Shown here: in pieces, positions 6,699-14,763 of the stretch
Layout of the letters: every line of letters begins with the position of its first letter
Numbering within the stretch: position 1 is the stretch's first letter
Assembly (NCBI GenBank): GCA_004000625.1
Contig: SAUS01000027.1
Location: forward strand, 1-33,359
DNA: 33,359 bases
Source of the DNA: Candidatus Cibiobacter qucibialis
Lineage (GTDB): Bacteria > Bacillota > Clostridia > Oscillospirales > Ruminococcaceae
Direction of reading: 5' to 3'
Notes under the pieces: model-generated
Seen by the model: the letters and a program-made list of their open reading frames with translations, nothing else
Told to the model about the DNA's origin: nothing
Databases searched by the model: none
Program-made: the position numbers and the translations under genes

Positions 6699-7356
6699 CG
6701 CTGTGGATGCCTCCTCTCATAATGTCCTGCATATAGATGCCGTCTGTCTCATCGTCCAGCATTTTCAGATAGGTTTGGTTTGCTTCATCGTTTCTTGCTT
6801 TGCGCTGCACATAGTATTTGTCTTTTTCTGCGATGGAAAAGCCCTCAAATTTCAGATTGGAAAAGGCAAACTGCGACTTGATCACCACCTGCTCCCCCAA
6901 TTTGCCAAGCCGCATCGCCTGCGAGAGCTGCTCTACCGAGATGGCATTGTTCAGAAAAGATTCCGCATAATCGAAATAGGAATCATCGGCGCGGTAGCCT
7001 GTAATCAAATCATAGGCATTTACGTTCACGCCGAAATTGTCGATCAGATATTGCTTGGCCCGCCTTGCCACCGGCGTTTTTATGGAAAAGAGGCGGTGCT
7101 CTACCAGCACGGCGATCCAGTTGAGAATGGTATAGTCCGGGCTGTTCAAATGTAAAACCCGCAGATATTCCGTATCCAGAGTATAGCGATTTGCAAAACC
7201 GTCCCGCAAAGAGGAAACGGCCCACTCCTTTGCCAGTGCCTCGCTTTCCGTGCAGTAAAAGCCAAGCCCGAAATCATTATGCTTTTTTCCCGCGCCAAAC
7301 ACGGGATGCTCGATGACTTTTTCCGAGCCGTGAAACAGGGTGATTTTCTTTTCCAT
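6664..7356 (-). CDS. DUF3990-family ADP-ribosyltransferase-like toxin
   Basis: 230 residues. The N-terminus has the family signature: LFHGS (9-11), then NDFGLGFYCT (27-36) and LAKEWA, recalling the H-x-T/S and G-F-Y/Y-x-T NAD-binding strands of ART folds. DUF3990 proteins are classed with ADP-ribosyltransferase-like effectors and are commonly found with a downstream HTH partner, as here. The start ATG 7356 follows AAGGAGGGCGG. The substrate cannot be read from the sequence. On a plasmid the pair probably works as an addiction or phage-response module. Confidence 0.75.
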   Translation of the reverse strand: MEKKITLFHGSEKVIEHPVFGAGKKHNDFGLGFYCTESEALAKEWAVSSLRDGFANRYTLDTEYLRVLHLNSPDYTILNWIAVLVEHRLFSIKTPVARRAKQYLIDNFGVNVNAYDLITGYRADDSYFDYAESFLNNAISVEQLSQAMRLGKLGEQVVIKSQFAFSNLKFEGFSIAEKDKYYVQRKARNDEANQTYLKMLDDETDGIYMQDIMRGGIHSDDPRIPRNLSE

Positions 7357-7377
7357 ATTGCCGCCCTCCTTGGTATA

Positions 7378-7406
7378 AGTGTATCACTAAAGAGATATAA
7401 AAGCAA
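7378..7406 (-). promoter_or_regulatory. Promoter of DUF3990 toxin-antitoxin operon
   Basis: Minus strand TTGCTT (7401-7406), 17 bp, TACACT (7378-7383), about 20 nt before the ribosome site. A copy of the interspersed 27-nt palindrome (7417-7447) lies 10 bp upstream of the -35. Confidence 0.5.
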
Positions 7407-7416
7407 GGCAGCAAAA

Positions 7417-7447
7417 AAGATATTATGACATGATGTCATAATATCTT
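7417..7447. promoter_or_regulatory. Interspersed palindrome, copy A
   Basis: A perfect 15-bp-arm palindrome (AAGATATTATGACAT, centre G, complement), intergenic between an AAA ATPase gene and the toxin promoter. One of six related sites (others at 8974, 12565, 12619, 14764, 21712). There is no T-run, so it is more likely a protein-binding site than a terminator. Confidence 0.75.
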
Positions 7448-7475
7448 CAAAAATTGTTGGTACAACGTTCTTCCA

Positions 7476-8855
7476 TTATCCCATCAGCACCCCGAAATCC
7501 GGGGTATAGGTCAAATCCTGCGCCAGCTCCGGCTCACGCAGGAACATCATCATATAGATGGGGTAATAGGTGATCTTCTCCTTCACACTCACATTCCCGC
7601 CGTGGAAAACAAACGCAGCCGGGATGTGGTAGTCCTGGTTTGCCATCACGCCGGAAAGCGCATTATGGCGGGTGTAATCCTTGCCGCTCTTGATTTCAAG
7701 GGGCAGCACATTGCCCTCGTGCTCGATGACGAAGTCCAGTTCTCCCTGCTTTTTGCTGTTGAAGTAGTACAGCGCATAGCCGTGGGCGGCCAGCTCCTGG
7801 GCGGCGGCGTTCTCAAACACCGCGCCGAAATTGATGTTCTTTTCGCCGTTCAGCAGCGCCAGCTGGATGCCGTTGGCGTAGGTGGCCGCCAACAGCCCCA
7901 CATCGCAGAGAAACAGCTTGAACAGGTTGCTTTGTCTGTTCAGCCGCAGCGGCAGCGTCGGTTCTTCCACGTTGTAGGTCGGCAGCGCAACGCCGGCGTT
8001 GGCCAGCCACAGAAAACTATTGTGGTAGCGGCTTAACTTAAAGTCCTGATGCAGGTCCTTTAAAATAAACCGCTTGTTCTTGGCATTCAGCTCGCTGGGG
8101 ATCAGGTCAAAAATATCCTCGAGATAGAGCTTCTCCTTCGGGTCATAGCGGGCAATATCCTTTTTGTACAGCGTCAGAATGGACTGCTGCACCTTAGCGA
8201 CTTCATACAGATTATGTGTTTGCAGGTAGCAAGCCACAGCCGCCGGCATCCCCCCTACGATCAAGTACAGGCGGAAAAGCTCCATCATCTTCTGATGCAC
8301 CAGCGGGTCAACTTCCTGCTTTTTGTCATAGCAGCTGCGCAGATGGTCAAGGATGCGATCCGACACGCCGTTGGCGCGGGCAAATTCCTCTACATCCATC
8401 GGGAACATTTCCAGTACATCAAGATAGCCGACCGGTGCGCTGCGAATGTCTTTAAGCTCCACACCCAGCAGCGACCCGCTTAGAATATAGCGGTAGCTGC
8501 CCTCCTCCACCAAAAATTTGATGGCGGTCACGATCTCCTTGCACTCCTGCACTTCATCCAAAAAGATAAGCGTCTTGCCGGGGACCAGCTTTTCCCCCAT
8601 CAGCGCAGAGAGCCGCAGCAGGAAATCGCTGCTGTCGGTGGCTGTTTCAAACAGCTGCCGCGCTGCTGTGTTTTCCAAAAAATTCAGTTCCACAAAATTC
8701 TGGAAGGCTTCCTGTCCCAGCTGGCGGATCAGGGTCGTTTTGCCGACCTGCCTTGCCCCGGTGACAAGCAGCGCCTTGTGCGCTTCGCCCTCTAAAAACG
8801 CCTGTATCTTTTTGGCGGTTGTGCGCTGTAAAATCGTTTTTCGGTTTGTTTCCAT
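7476..8855 (-). CDS. AAA+ ATPase with C-terminal DUF4143 nuclease-like domain
   Basis: 459 residues, normal length for the family. Walker A is GARQVGKT (33-40) and Walker B IFLDEVQE (about 96-103), followed by a sensor SGSLLG. The DUF4143 C-terminal half ends in a PD-(D/E)xK-like pattern (GELDFVIEH...LPLEIKSG, about 375-395). The family is abundant in gut anaerobes and archaea; the function is poorly known, with nucleic-acid or defence roles suspected. It is monocistronic, with a good promoter at 8903-8931. A distant paralogue sits at 14810-16132. ATG 8855 has GGAGGGAGG. Confidence 0.88.
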   Translation of the reverse strand: METNRKTILQRTTAKKIQAFLEGEAHKALLVTGARQVGKTTLIRQLGQEAFQNFVELNFLENTAARQLFETATDSSDFLLRLSALMGEKLVPGKTLIFLDEVQECKEIVTAIKFLVEEGSYRYILSGSLLGVELKDIRSAPVGYLDVLEMFPMDVEEFARANGVSDRILDHLRSCYDKKQEVDPLVHQKMMELFRLYLIVGGMPAAVACYLQTHNLYEVAKVQQSILTLYKKDIARYDPKEKLYLEDIFDLIPSELNAKNKRFILKDLHQDFKLSRYHNSFLWLANAGVALPTYNVEEPTLPLRLNRQSNLFKLFLCDVGLLAATYANGIQLALLNGEKNINFGAVFENAAAQELAAHGYALYYFNSKKQGELDFVIEHEGNVLPLEIKSGKDYTRHNALSGVMANQDYHIPAAFVFHGGNVSVKEKITYYPIYMMMFLREPELAQDLTYTPDFGVLMG

Positions 8856-8880
8856 GTCTGATGCCTCCCTCCGGAAAATA

Positions 8881-8953
8881 TTTTGTCCGTTTTTCCATAT
8901 CTATTGTATATCGTTTTGTCCTCTTATGCAATATTTTAATTTCAGTTTTGTCC
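8881..8953 (-). promoter_or_regulatory. Promoter with three 32-33 bp-spaced operator repeats
   Basis: Minus strand TTGCAT (8926-8931), 17 bp, TACAAT (8903-8908). The octamer GGACAAAA occurs three times on the minus strand (8881-8888, 8914-8921, 8946-8953), spaced 33 and 32 bp, about three helical turns. One copy is in the spacer, one upstream and one downstream. This suggests co-operative binding by a regulator. Confidence 0.5.
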
Positions 8954-8973
8954 GGTTTTCTTCCTATAAAAAA

Positions 8974-9002
8974 AGATATTATGACATCATGTCATAATAT
9001 CT
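8974..9002. promoter_or_regulatory. Interspersed palindrome, copy B
   Basis: A perfect 14-bp-arm palindrome (AGATATTATGACAT, centre C), intergenic, directly after the primase-helicase stop codon. Copies A and B share the inner GACAT; C-F have GTCAT/GCCAT. Confidence 0.75.
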
Positions 9003-9011
9003 CCCCCTGCT

Positions 9012-10778
9012 TTACCGTATAATGTTTCTTCCTGTGCGCGGTGCAGCCTTGGCGGCGCCGTCCCGGAACAGTTCTTTCTCCGGCTCGTAGTCCAGCGGTA
9101 CGCTCTCCCCTGTCGCGCCGAAGCGGTTTTTTAAGATGGTCAGTGCCAAATGACGCGGAGCGGTCTTGTTTTCCCTGTCGGCATCGGTGCGGTATTTCAG
9201 CACCAGCAGCAAATCGGCGCTGTACTCCACGCTGCCGGATTCTTTAAAGGCTGACAGTCCCGGCTCGGCACTGCCGGGGCGGTAAGCCTCGCGGTTCAGG
9301 CTGGACGCGGCCATCACCGGCATATCGTACCGGCGTGCCAGCTGCTTGAGCATCGCGACGGCGGCGTCGGCGGTCTGCTTCTCGGTCATGCCCGCGCGGG
9401 CCGGGGCGACAAGCTGCAAGTAATCCAGAAACAGCACCGGGCTTTCGTGCTGCGCACAGAAGGCCGACACCTTTTCATCCAAAGAAGCCGGGGTCAGCGG
9501 GGCGTCCGGCTCCCACAGCTCTACCCTGCCGCCGGTCTTTTGCCTGTAAGCGGAAATCAGACCGCGCACTTTTTCTTCCGGCAGCCTGCCGTCCAGCAGC
9601 GGGCGTGCACGTTCTTTTGTACCGCGCACGGCGCTCTTGGCGATCAGCTCCATGCGGGACATTTCAATTGTTATAAACAGCACATTTCTCCCCGCAGCGG
9701 CCAGCGTATCGGCCATTTGCAGCATCAGGGACGTTTTACCCATGCTGGAAACCGCACCCAGCACGGTCAGCCCGGCGTGCAGACCGCCGTCGAGCGCCTT
9801 GTCCAAACCGGCGATACCCGTTGGCATCACCGCAGCCCCGCCACGGCGGCCCAGATACGCGAGAAACTCGTCCTCCAAGGTCGGTTGTTCCTGCACAGTC
9901 TGCGGCGCTATGGCGGCCTCACAGGCGGCTTGCAGCGCATCTCTATTCTGCACTAATGCTTCGTTCACATCTTTGCAGCCATCCGGCAAAGCCAGCACCG
10001 CGCACGCAATGCCGCGGGCCGTCAGCTGCTCCCGCAGCTTCCCGTTCATCCCCTGCCCTGCCGCGTCGGAATCCCCGGCAAGAATCACCCTCTCCGGCTT
10101 TGCTTCCCGCGCGTCCAAGGCCTGCATCAACCGGCCGGTGTTGGCCGCACCGCAGAGCGCTACAGCCGGGAATCCCAATTCCTCTAAGGAAAGGGCGTCA
10201 AAAATGCCCTCCGTCACAAACAGTGCTTCCCCTGCCGCACGTTCCATAGCAGCGCTGTTCCAAAGCTGCATCGCCCCGCGGCTGTTCTGGTAGCGTGGTT
10301 CAACATGCTGGTCAATGGCGCGTCGGCAAACGCTGCGGCAGACACCCTCCGCAAAGACCGGCAGCACCGCATAGCCATTCTCGACCACCAACCCAAACCG
10401 CCGTACCGTTTCATCGGACAAGCCACGCCCGGTAAAGTAGGGGTCTGGTCTGCCTCCTCCTTCCTTATAAGGAAAAGCCTGCGTCGGCTTCGCCGTGACC
10501 CGGATGACCTCGCCCCCGCCGTAGCGCCGGTTGACGGCCTTCATTTTAGAAGGAAAATCCGTCAGGTTTTCTTCCTGTCCCACTAAGTCAAAAATATCGT
10601 AGGTCGCGCCGCAGGCAAAGCAGTGGACAGTCTGATTTTTTTCATTGTACCCCATAGAAGGGTGAGCGTCTTGGTGCGCCGGGTTCAGGCAGGCGAACGG
10701 CTTGTGCAGGGGCAGCCCGTGCTCCCGCAGCCATTGAGGCAGGCAGCTTTTTAAGGTTTTGGCATCCGTTTTTCTCAT
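9012..10778 (-). CDS. Primase-helicase fusion (CHC2 zinc finger, TOPRIM, DnaB-type RecA domain)
   Basis: 588 residues from ATG 10778, which has AGAGGAG; the longer frame runs into the iterons and lacks a ribosome site. The CHC2 primase zinc finger is C30-x4-H35-x17-C53-x2-C56. A TOPRIM core follows (VTEGIFDAL...VILAGDSDAAG...CKDVNEAL). Then comes a DnaB-like hexameric helicase domain with Walker A GAVSSMGKTS, VLFITIEMSRMEL, Walker B VLFLDYLQL and the late motif AASSLNRE. The arrangement is that of T7 gp4/Twinkle-type enzymes, which prime and unwind on one chain. The gene lies just beyond the iteron origin, so it probably serves plasmid replication. Confidence 0.9.
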   Translation of the reverse strand: MRKTDAKTLKSCLPQWLREHGLPLHKPFACLNPAHQDAHPSMGYNEKNQTVHCFACGATYDIFDLVGQEENLTDFPSKMKAVNRRYGGGEVIRVTAKPTQAFPYKEGGGRPDPYFTGRGLSDETVRRFGLVVENGYAVLPVFAEGVCRSVCRRAIDQHVEPRYQNSRGAMQLWNSAAMERAAGEALFVTEGIFDALSLEELGFPAVALCGAANTGRLMQALDAREAKPERVILAGDSDAAGQGMNGKLREQLTARGIACAVLALPDGCKDVNEALVQNRDALQAACEAAIAPQTVQEQPTLEDEFLAYLGRRGGAAVMPTGIAGLDKALDGGLHAGLTVLGAVSSMGKTSLMLQMADTLAAAGRNVLFITIEMSRMELIAKSAVRGTKERARPLLDGRLPEEKVRGLISAYRQKTGGRVELWEPDAPLTPASLDEKVSAFCAQHESPVLFLDYLQLVAPARAGMTEKQTADAAVAMLKQLARRYDMPVMAASSLNREAYRPGSAEPGLSAFKESGSVEYSADLLLVLKYRTDADRENKTAPRHLALTILKNRFGATGESVPLDYEPEKELFRDGAAKAAPRTGRNIIR

Positions 10779-10934
10779 ACGAAAACTTCTCCTCTTACAG
10801 GGAAAAACTGTATCTTTTCCTCCCTGTAAAAAAGGGAAAGATATCATACAGTACTTACAGTACATACAGCACTTTTCAAAATGCGAAAATTTGCCATTGA
10901 AATGTGAAAAAACAGGGGTTTTGCGGGGTGTTTG
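10779..10934. other. AT-rich origin-adjacent region with 9-bp repeats
   Basis: Non-coding. It contains three tandem 9-mers (TACAGTACT, TACAGTACA, TACAGCACT; 10847-10873) and an inverted repeat TACAGGGA/TCCCTGTA (10796-10803 and 10821-10828). AT-rich DNA follows toward the iterons. It is a plausible duplex-unwinding region or leader of the primase-helicase gene; I could not place a convincing -35/-10 pair. Confidence 0.5.
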
Positions 10935-11064
10935 GGTCATCAGTTGTGGCTTTGGCGGTCATCAGATGTGGCTTTGGCGGTCATCAGATGTGGCTTTGGT
11001 GAAGCACTTATGGTCATCAAATGTGGCTTTGGTAAGGCTGTATTGGGTCATCAGTTGTGGTTTT
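10935..11064. repeat. Five iterons: putative plasmid replication origin
   Basis: The unit GGTCATCAGATGTGGCTTT(GG) begins at 10935, 10957, 10979, 11012 and 11046 (starts 22, 22, 33 and 34 bp apart). All are on the same strand with only 1-3 base differences; the last is slightly degenerate. Spacings of two or three helical turns place every unit on one face of the DNA, the hallmark of Rep-bound iterons. It lies between the rep stop and the primase-helicase start, with AT-rich DNA beside it. Confidence 0.85.
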
Positions 11065-11074
11065 AAAATTGCAG

Positions 11075-12544
11075 CTATCGTATCATGTTTCGTTTGCGTG
11101 GTTTTTGCTTGTTGGGCTTGAAGCGGCCCTTATTCGTTTCATCGGGCAAAGTCAGTTCGGGCGTTGGCGCGGGCTTGCGGGTGGTGCGGTCCAGCACGAT
11201 CTCTACCCCGTCCACAACGCGCCCGGTGCGGGTGAAGCTGTACCCGCTGATGTAGTTCTGCTGGGTCAGATACTCGAGATAGATCTCGGTGTAGTTGCGC
11301 AGGCGCTGGCGGCGCTGCTTGATGGGCGACGGCTCGCCGAGCTCCTCATAGATGGACGAGAACAGGATCTTTCGGCTTTGCAGACGGTTGTTTGGGTTCT
11401 TCATGCCCTCAATGCGGGTCAGCAGGTAGTTCTTCAGCACAATGATGGCGGGGGTGTTGTTCAGGCTCGCCCCGGCAAGCGGAGAGTCGGCTTCAAAGTG
11501 TACGTTCAAAAGGTCCATATCCACAAGGGAAATCTGCCGCTTGCTGGACGCATACTGGAACAGCGGCGGCGTGTCGATGAGGAAGTACGCCTCGACCTCC
11601 CGCCCGTTGAGCACGGCGTTCATCCGGTTCATCGGCAAGAGATATTGCGAGAGCGTCAGGCTCTGCAGGTTCTGCCCTTCCTTGATAAAGTGGGCGGCGG
11701 CCTCCTCGGTGCAGTCCAGCGTGATGGTGGCGTGCCGCATAAATTCCAGCCGGTCACGGATGGTCCGGACGGCCTCCTCCCGCATACTGGGGTTTTCACT
11801 GCCGATCATGGCGCGGTACAGCATCGGGATGGTGAAATAGATCGTTCCCGCGATCAGCAGCGAGGAAACGCCGTTTAAGATAGCCTTATCAAAGCTCGTC
11901 AGGCTGCCGCCGTTGTCCAACGCGATGGTTTTCGGGAAATCCATCGTCACGATGGTGGACACGTTTTTTCCGGCGCTCTTGCCGACGTAGACCTCGTTTT
12001 CCTCCTCCGGCAGCAGCTTGGGCAGATTGCGGAAGATGGAATCCGTCTGCATACTGTATTTTTCCAGTGGGCCCTGGTTCGCACTGGAAAGCAGCATCCG
12101 CTCGGAAAGCGGTTCGTTTTTCAGGCCGGACACGTCACCCGCATACATGGCGTTTACCGCGCAGGTAATGTAACAGGCCATGCCGGCCGGCATACCGTCC
12201 AGCATGCTGTTGAAGGATGCCCTTGCCAGTGACCGGACCTCTGTCTCCGGCATGGTCAGATTGCCGCCGACCGGGTGGGAAAGAATCTCCAATTGCAGCG
12301 CGGCCTGCTTGGCCTGTAAAAGCTGCTCCTGAAAGGCTTCCTCCCGGCGCTCGCTGACGTAGGGGGCAAACGTTCCGAGCAGACCGCGGTAGATCTGCTG
12401 GTCGGTCAGAATATCGCCGTATTTAGCCTGCAATTCCTGAAAGGTGATAAACGGCTCCTTCTGAAAGATGGGCACCAGCAGGGCGGCGTCCTCGGTATAA
12501 AGCTTTGCCTTGGGCGTGGGCAGAGCTTGCTTTTTTTTGGGCAC
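11075..12544 (-). CDS. Plasmid replication initiator-like protein (Rep)
   Basis: 489 residues from GTG 12544, placed 6 nt after AAGGAGG; the TTG at 12550 would touch the ribosome site. The central segment SFDKAILNGVSSLLIAGT...FTIPMLYRAMIG followed by REEAVRTIRDRLEFMRHATITLD fits the winged-helix pattern of Firmicutes RepA-like initiators (F-D-x-A-V, x-S-L, I-Y-R-A-M). The C-terminus is strongly basic (KPNKQKPRKRN). Its stop lies 10 nt from the iteron cluster, and two copies of the interspersed palindrome lie in its leader, suggesting autoregulation. Family assignment comes from pattern and position, not from a search. Confidence 0.75.
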   Translation of the reverse strand: MPKKKQALPTPKAKLYTEDAALLVPIFQKEPFITFQELQAKYGDILTDQQIYRGLLGTFAPYVSERREEAFQEQLLQAKQAALQLEILSHPVGGNLTMPETEVRSLARASFNSMLDGMPAGMACYITCAVNAMYAGDVSGLKNEPLSERMLLSSANQGPLEKYSMQTDSIFRNLPKLLPEEENEVYVGKSAGKNVSTIVTMDFPKTIALDNGGSLTSFDKAILNGVSSLLIAGTIYFTIPMLYRAMIGSENPSMREEAVRTIRDRLEFMRHATITLDCTEEAAAHFIKEGQNLQSLTLSQYLLPMNRMNAVLNGREVEAYFLIDTPPLFQYASSKRQISLVDMDLLNVHFEADSPLAGASLNNTPAIIVLKNYLLTRIEGMKNPNNRLQSRKILFSSIYEELGEPSPIKQRRQRLRNYTEIYLEYLTQQNYISGYSFTRTGRVVDGVEIVLDRTTRKPAPTPELTLPDETNKGRFKPNKQKPRKRNMIR

Positions 12545-12564
12545 GGCCAACCTCCTTGCAAAAA

Positions 12565-12591
12565 GATATTATGTCACCATGACATAATATC
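12565..12591. promoter_or_regulatory. Interspersed palindrome, copy C
   Basis: 12-bp arms GATATTATGTCA with a 3-nt centre, located 20 nt upstream of the Rep start codon. It is identical to copy D 54 bp away. A position in the rep leader suggests an operator or an antisense/partition site. Confidence 0.75.
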
Positions 12592-12618
12592 ATGTAGAAA
12601 TAGAGTCCATATAAATAG

Positions 12619-12645
12619 GATATTATGTCACCATGACATAATATC
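12619..12645. promoter_or_regulatory. Interspersed palindrome, copy D
   Basis: A sequence duplicate of copy C in the intergenic gap between parB and rep. Paired identical sites here favour a Rep- or ParB-bound control or partition locus. Confidence 0.75.
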
Positions 12646-12680
12646 TCGCCCGGAAAGGCGGTTATTTGCGGGAAAGCTGC

Positions 12681-12706
12681 GGGCCGGGCGTGCCCGGCCC
12701 CTACAG
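12681..12706. repeat. GC-rich hairpin, REP-like, after parB
   Basis: Nine-bp stem GGGCCGGGC/GCCCGGCCC (12681-12700) followed by CTACA, sharing the GCCCCTACA edge with the elements at 1-36 and 33234-33260. It directly follows the parB stop and may stop or stabilise its transcript; it lacks a T-run. Confidence 0.5.
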
Positions 12707-12708
12707 GC

Positions 12709-13566
12709 TCAGCGGTGGGTGTGCAGCCATTCCTCGGCCATGCGGCGGAAATCCTCCTCCAGCGCGGCGGGCACGGTGACGGAGACCCGCACGGTCTGCG
12801 GCTCTGCCTGCAGGGCAGCATCCATCTGCTCCGGGGTCATGGCGGTGGTCAGCCTGGCCATTTTGGGGCCTGCCAGCTCGTCGGCATGGTGGGCGGCCAG
12901 ATACTTCTGATTCTCGGCAGAAAAATCCACGAGCCGCAGCGCCGTTGTCAGCGGCAGCTTGCCGCCGTCCAGCAGCTTGAGCAGGCTGCCGTCCAGACTG
13001 CCCAGCCGCACATACCGCGCGATCTGGCGGGCGGAGAGGTTGTATTCTTCGCCGATCTGTTCATACTTTGATTTGCGCACGCCGTTCCTGCTGCGCTTTT
13101 TGCGCCCGGCCAGCGCGTACTTCTGGGAGATGCTCCGCGCCTTCTCCGACGGCGTCAGCACGCGCTGCACGTAGTTGGAATCGACGACGATCTCGTGTGC
13201 CTCGTCGGCGGTGATGTCCGTCAGCACGGTGGCGGGGATGCGGCGGTATTTGTCCTCGCCGGTTTTTTCCAGCAAAGCCGTGTAGGCGCGCACGCGGTTG
13301 TGGCCGGAGAGGATCATCAGCGCGCCGTCCGGCTGCTTCCAGACCACAATGGGGTGCAGCAGGTCGTTGGCCCGGATGCTCTCGATCAGCTCCAGCAGCT
13401 TGTCGTCGGGGAGCGGCGCGTAAAAGTTCCAGTCAACCGGGGCAGGGGAGAGCTTGTCCAGCGGCACTTCCTCCAGCCGCCGTGTGCCGGGCAGGTCGGC
13501 CATCAAAGAGGGGAGAGACACCGCACCGGCAGCAGGGGAGACGACGGTCCGTTTTTTTAAAGCCAT
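12709..13566 (-). CDS. parB: ParB-like partition protein
   Basis: 285 residues, typical length. The N-terminal ParB/Sulfiredoxin-like fold has LEEVPLDKLSPAP (about 31-43), LLELIESIRANDLLHPIVV and the nucleotide-binding box LSGHNRVRAYTAL (about 91-103; GERRxxA-like but with GHNR). A central helix-turn-helix follows (YEQIGEEYNLSARQIARYVRLGSL, about 168-191). It would load onto a centromere site and stimulate the ParA ATPase. Start ATG 13566, 18 nt after parA, in the same operon. The palindromes C-E nearby are candidates for its site. Confidence 0.9.
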   Translation of the reverse strand: MALKKRTVVSPAAGAVSLPSLMADLPGTRRLEEVPLDKLSPAPVDWNFYAPLPDDKLLELIESIRANDLLHPIVVWKQPDGALMILSGHNRVRAYTALLEKTGEDKYRRIPATVLTDITADEAHEIVVDSNYVQRVLTPSEKARSISQKYALAGRKKRSRNGVRKSKYEQIGEEYNLSARQIARYVRLGSLDGSLLKLLDGGKLPLTTALRLVDFSAENQKYLAAHHADELAGPKMARLTTAMTPEQMDAALQAEPQTVRVSVTVPAALEEDFRRMAEEWLHTHR

Positions 13567-13584
13567 ACAGTATTACCGCCTTTC

Positions 13585-14556
13585 TCAAACGCAGCGCTTC
13601 AAAATTTCTTTGGTCAGTGCGCGGTACTCTTTCGAGATGCGCGCACTGCCCGCGTAGTCCAGCACGGGGCGGTTCTCCCACTGGGCGTTCTGCAGGCGGC
13701 TGTCCACCCGGATAATCTGCTCAAACAGCAGGGCGCTGTAGCTCTCCCGCAGCTGGTCCATGGCAGCCTCGGTAATCAGGCGGTTGCGGGCATCGTAGCG
13801 GTTGATGATGATGCCGCCCACCTGCAAGGTCGGGTTGTACGGTTTGATGCCCTCGACAAATTGCAGTACCACGGCCAGACCGTCCAGATCAAAGCTGGCG
13901 GGCTGGGCAGGGATCAAAACATAATTCGACGCGTTGACGATGTTGAAGTTCAACAGTGACAGATTCGGGTTCGTGTCGATGAGGATATAATCATAATAGC
14001 CGCGCTCGACAACGGGGCGCAGGATGCTGCGCACGATGTTCTCGCGGCTGATCTTGGTAAACAGCGCCATGTCCAGTGTACCCATCGAAACATCGGCCAC
14101 GATGATGTCGATATTCTCAAATTTGGTGGGCTGTATGTAGCCGTTCAAGTCCTGCTCCGCCAGTACCGCTGCGCCGAAGTTCTTCTCGCTGCGGGGCATG
14201 TCGAAGCTGCTGGACAGGTTGCGCTGACCGTCGCCGTCGATGACAAGGATGCGCAGCCCCAGCTCGGCCATCGAGGTGGCAATGCCGCTGCACAGGCTGG
14301 TCTTGCCGCAGCCGCCCTTGTTGTTGAGCATGCAGAGCACCTTGGTATCGTGGTAGTCCGGGTGGTAGATTTCGTTGATGTCAACTTCCAGATAGGCACA
14401 TAGCTTCTCGATGTTTTCGAGGTCGGTTGCGCTGCGGCCGGTTTCGATCTGCTTGATGGTGGAAAGGTTTACACCGGTGGCAGTGGCAAGCTCCTTTTGG
14501 GTGATGTCCTGCTCAAGGCGTATATTTTTCAGCCGCGCATAGTCGAGTTTTACCAT
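13585..14556 (-). CDS. parA: ParA ATPase with N-terminal XRE helix-turn-helix
   Basis: 323 residues. Positions 1-65 are an XRE-type DNA-binding domain (RLKNIRLEQDITQKELATAT, VNLSTIKQIETGRS). The deviant Walker A KGGCGKTS (80-87, with signature lysine) follows, then LVIDGDGQRN, Walker B YILIDTNPNLS and the C-terminal ParA region. It segregates plasmid copies using ParB-stimulated ATP hydrolysis on the nucleoid. The fused DNA-binding domain, like the N-terminal domains of P1/F-type ParA, points to repression of its own promoter. ATG 14556 has TTAGGAGG. Confidence 0.93.
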   Translation of the reverse strand: MVKLDYARLKNIRLEQDITQKELATATGVNLSTIKQIETGRSATDLENIEKLCAYLEVDINEIYHPDYHDTKVLCMLNNKGGCGKTSLCSGIATSMAELGLRILVIDGDGQRNLSSSFDMPRSEKNFGAAVLAEQDLNGYIQPTKFENIDIIVADVSMGTLDMALFTKISRENIVRSILRPVVERGYYDYILIDTNPNLSLLNFNIVNASNYVLIPAQPASFDLDGLAVVLQFVEGIKPYNPTLQVGGIIINRYDARNRLITEAAMDQLRESYSALLFEQIIRVDSRLQNAQWENRPVLDYAGSARISKEYRALTKEILKRCV

Positions 14557-14579
14557 AAAAACCTCCTAATCCGAGAAAA

Positions 14580-14647
14580 GGTGTTATCCATAAGGTTATA
14601 ACTTTAATGATTTAACTTTATTATACCATAAGGAAATAGAATTGCAA
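14580..14647 (-). promoter_or_regulatory. parAB promoter with repeated operator
   Basis: Minus strand TTGCAA (14642-14647), 16 bp, perfect TATAAT (14620-14625). The octamer CCTTATGG occurs twice in the same orientation on the minus strand: in the spacer next to the -10 and again about 36 bp downstream of it (within 14586-14597). This is a good arrangement for autorepression by the HTH of ParA. A DnaA-box-like TTATCCATA overlaps the second copy. Confidence 0.65.
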
Positions 14648-14711
14648 GACGTTTTATTTTAAAAAAGAAAATTATATTGAAGAATATATTTGACAAAGGT
14701 GATGTAATTCC

Positions 14712-14727
14712 GTCGAGTATACTCGAC
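14712..14727. promoter_or_regulatory. 16-nt perfect palindrome
   Basis: GTCGAGTATACTCGAC stands alone in the parA-ATPase intergenic gap, between the parA promoter and palindrome E. A perfect dyad of this size suggests a repressor or partition site. I do not recognise a known box. Confidence 0.4.
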
Positions 14728-14763
14728 AAAAAATATAATGCGTGCTATAGTAAATTATAAAAC

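Noticed and set aside
10779..10940. Longer primase-helicase reading frame starting within the iterons
   Set aside because: The added residues carry no domain sequence, and AGAGGAG precedes ATG 10778 directly before the CHC2 domain.
10935..11064. Possible CRISPR array because of repeated 19-21 nt units near a CARF-carrying replicon
   Set aside because: Units follow with almost no spacers (1-13 nt), are phased at helical turns and sit beside rep; they are iterons. No cas genes are present.
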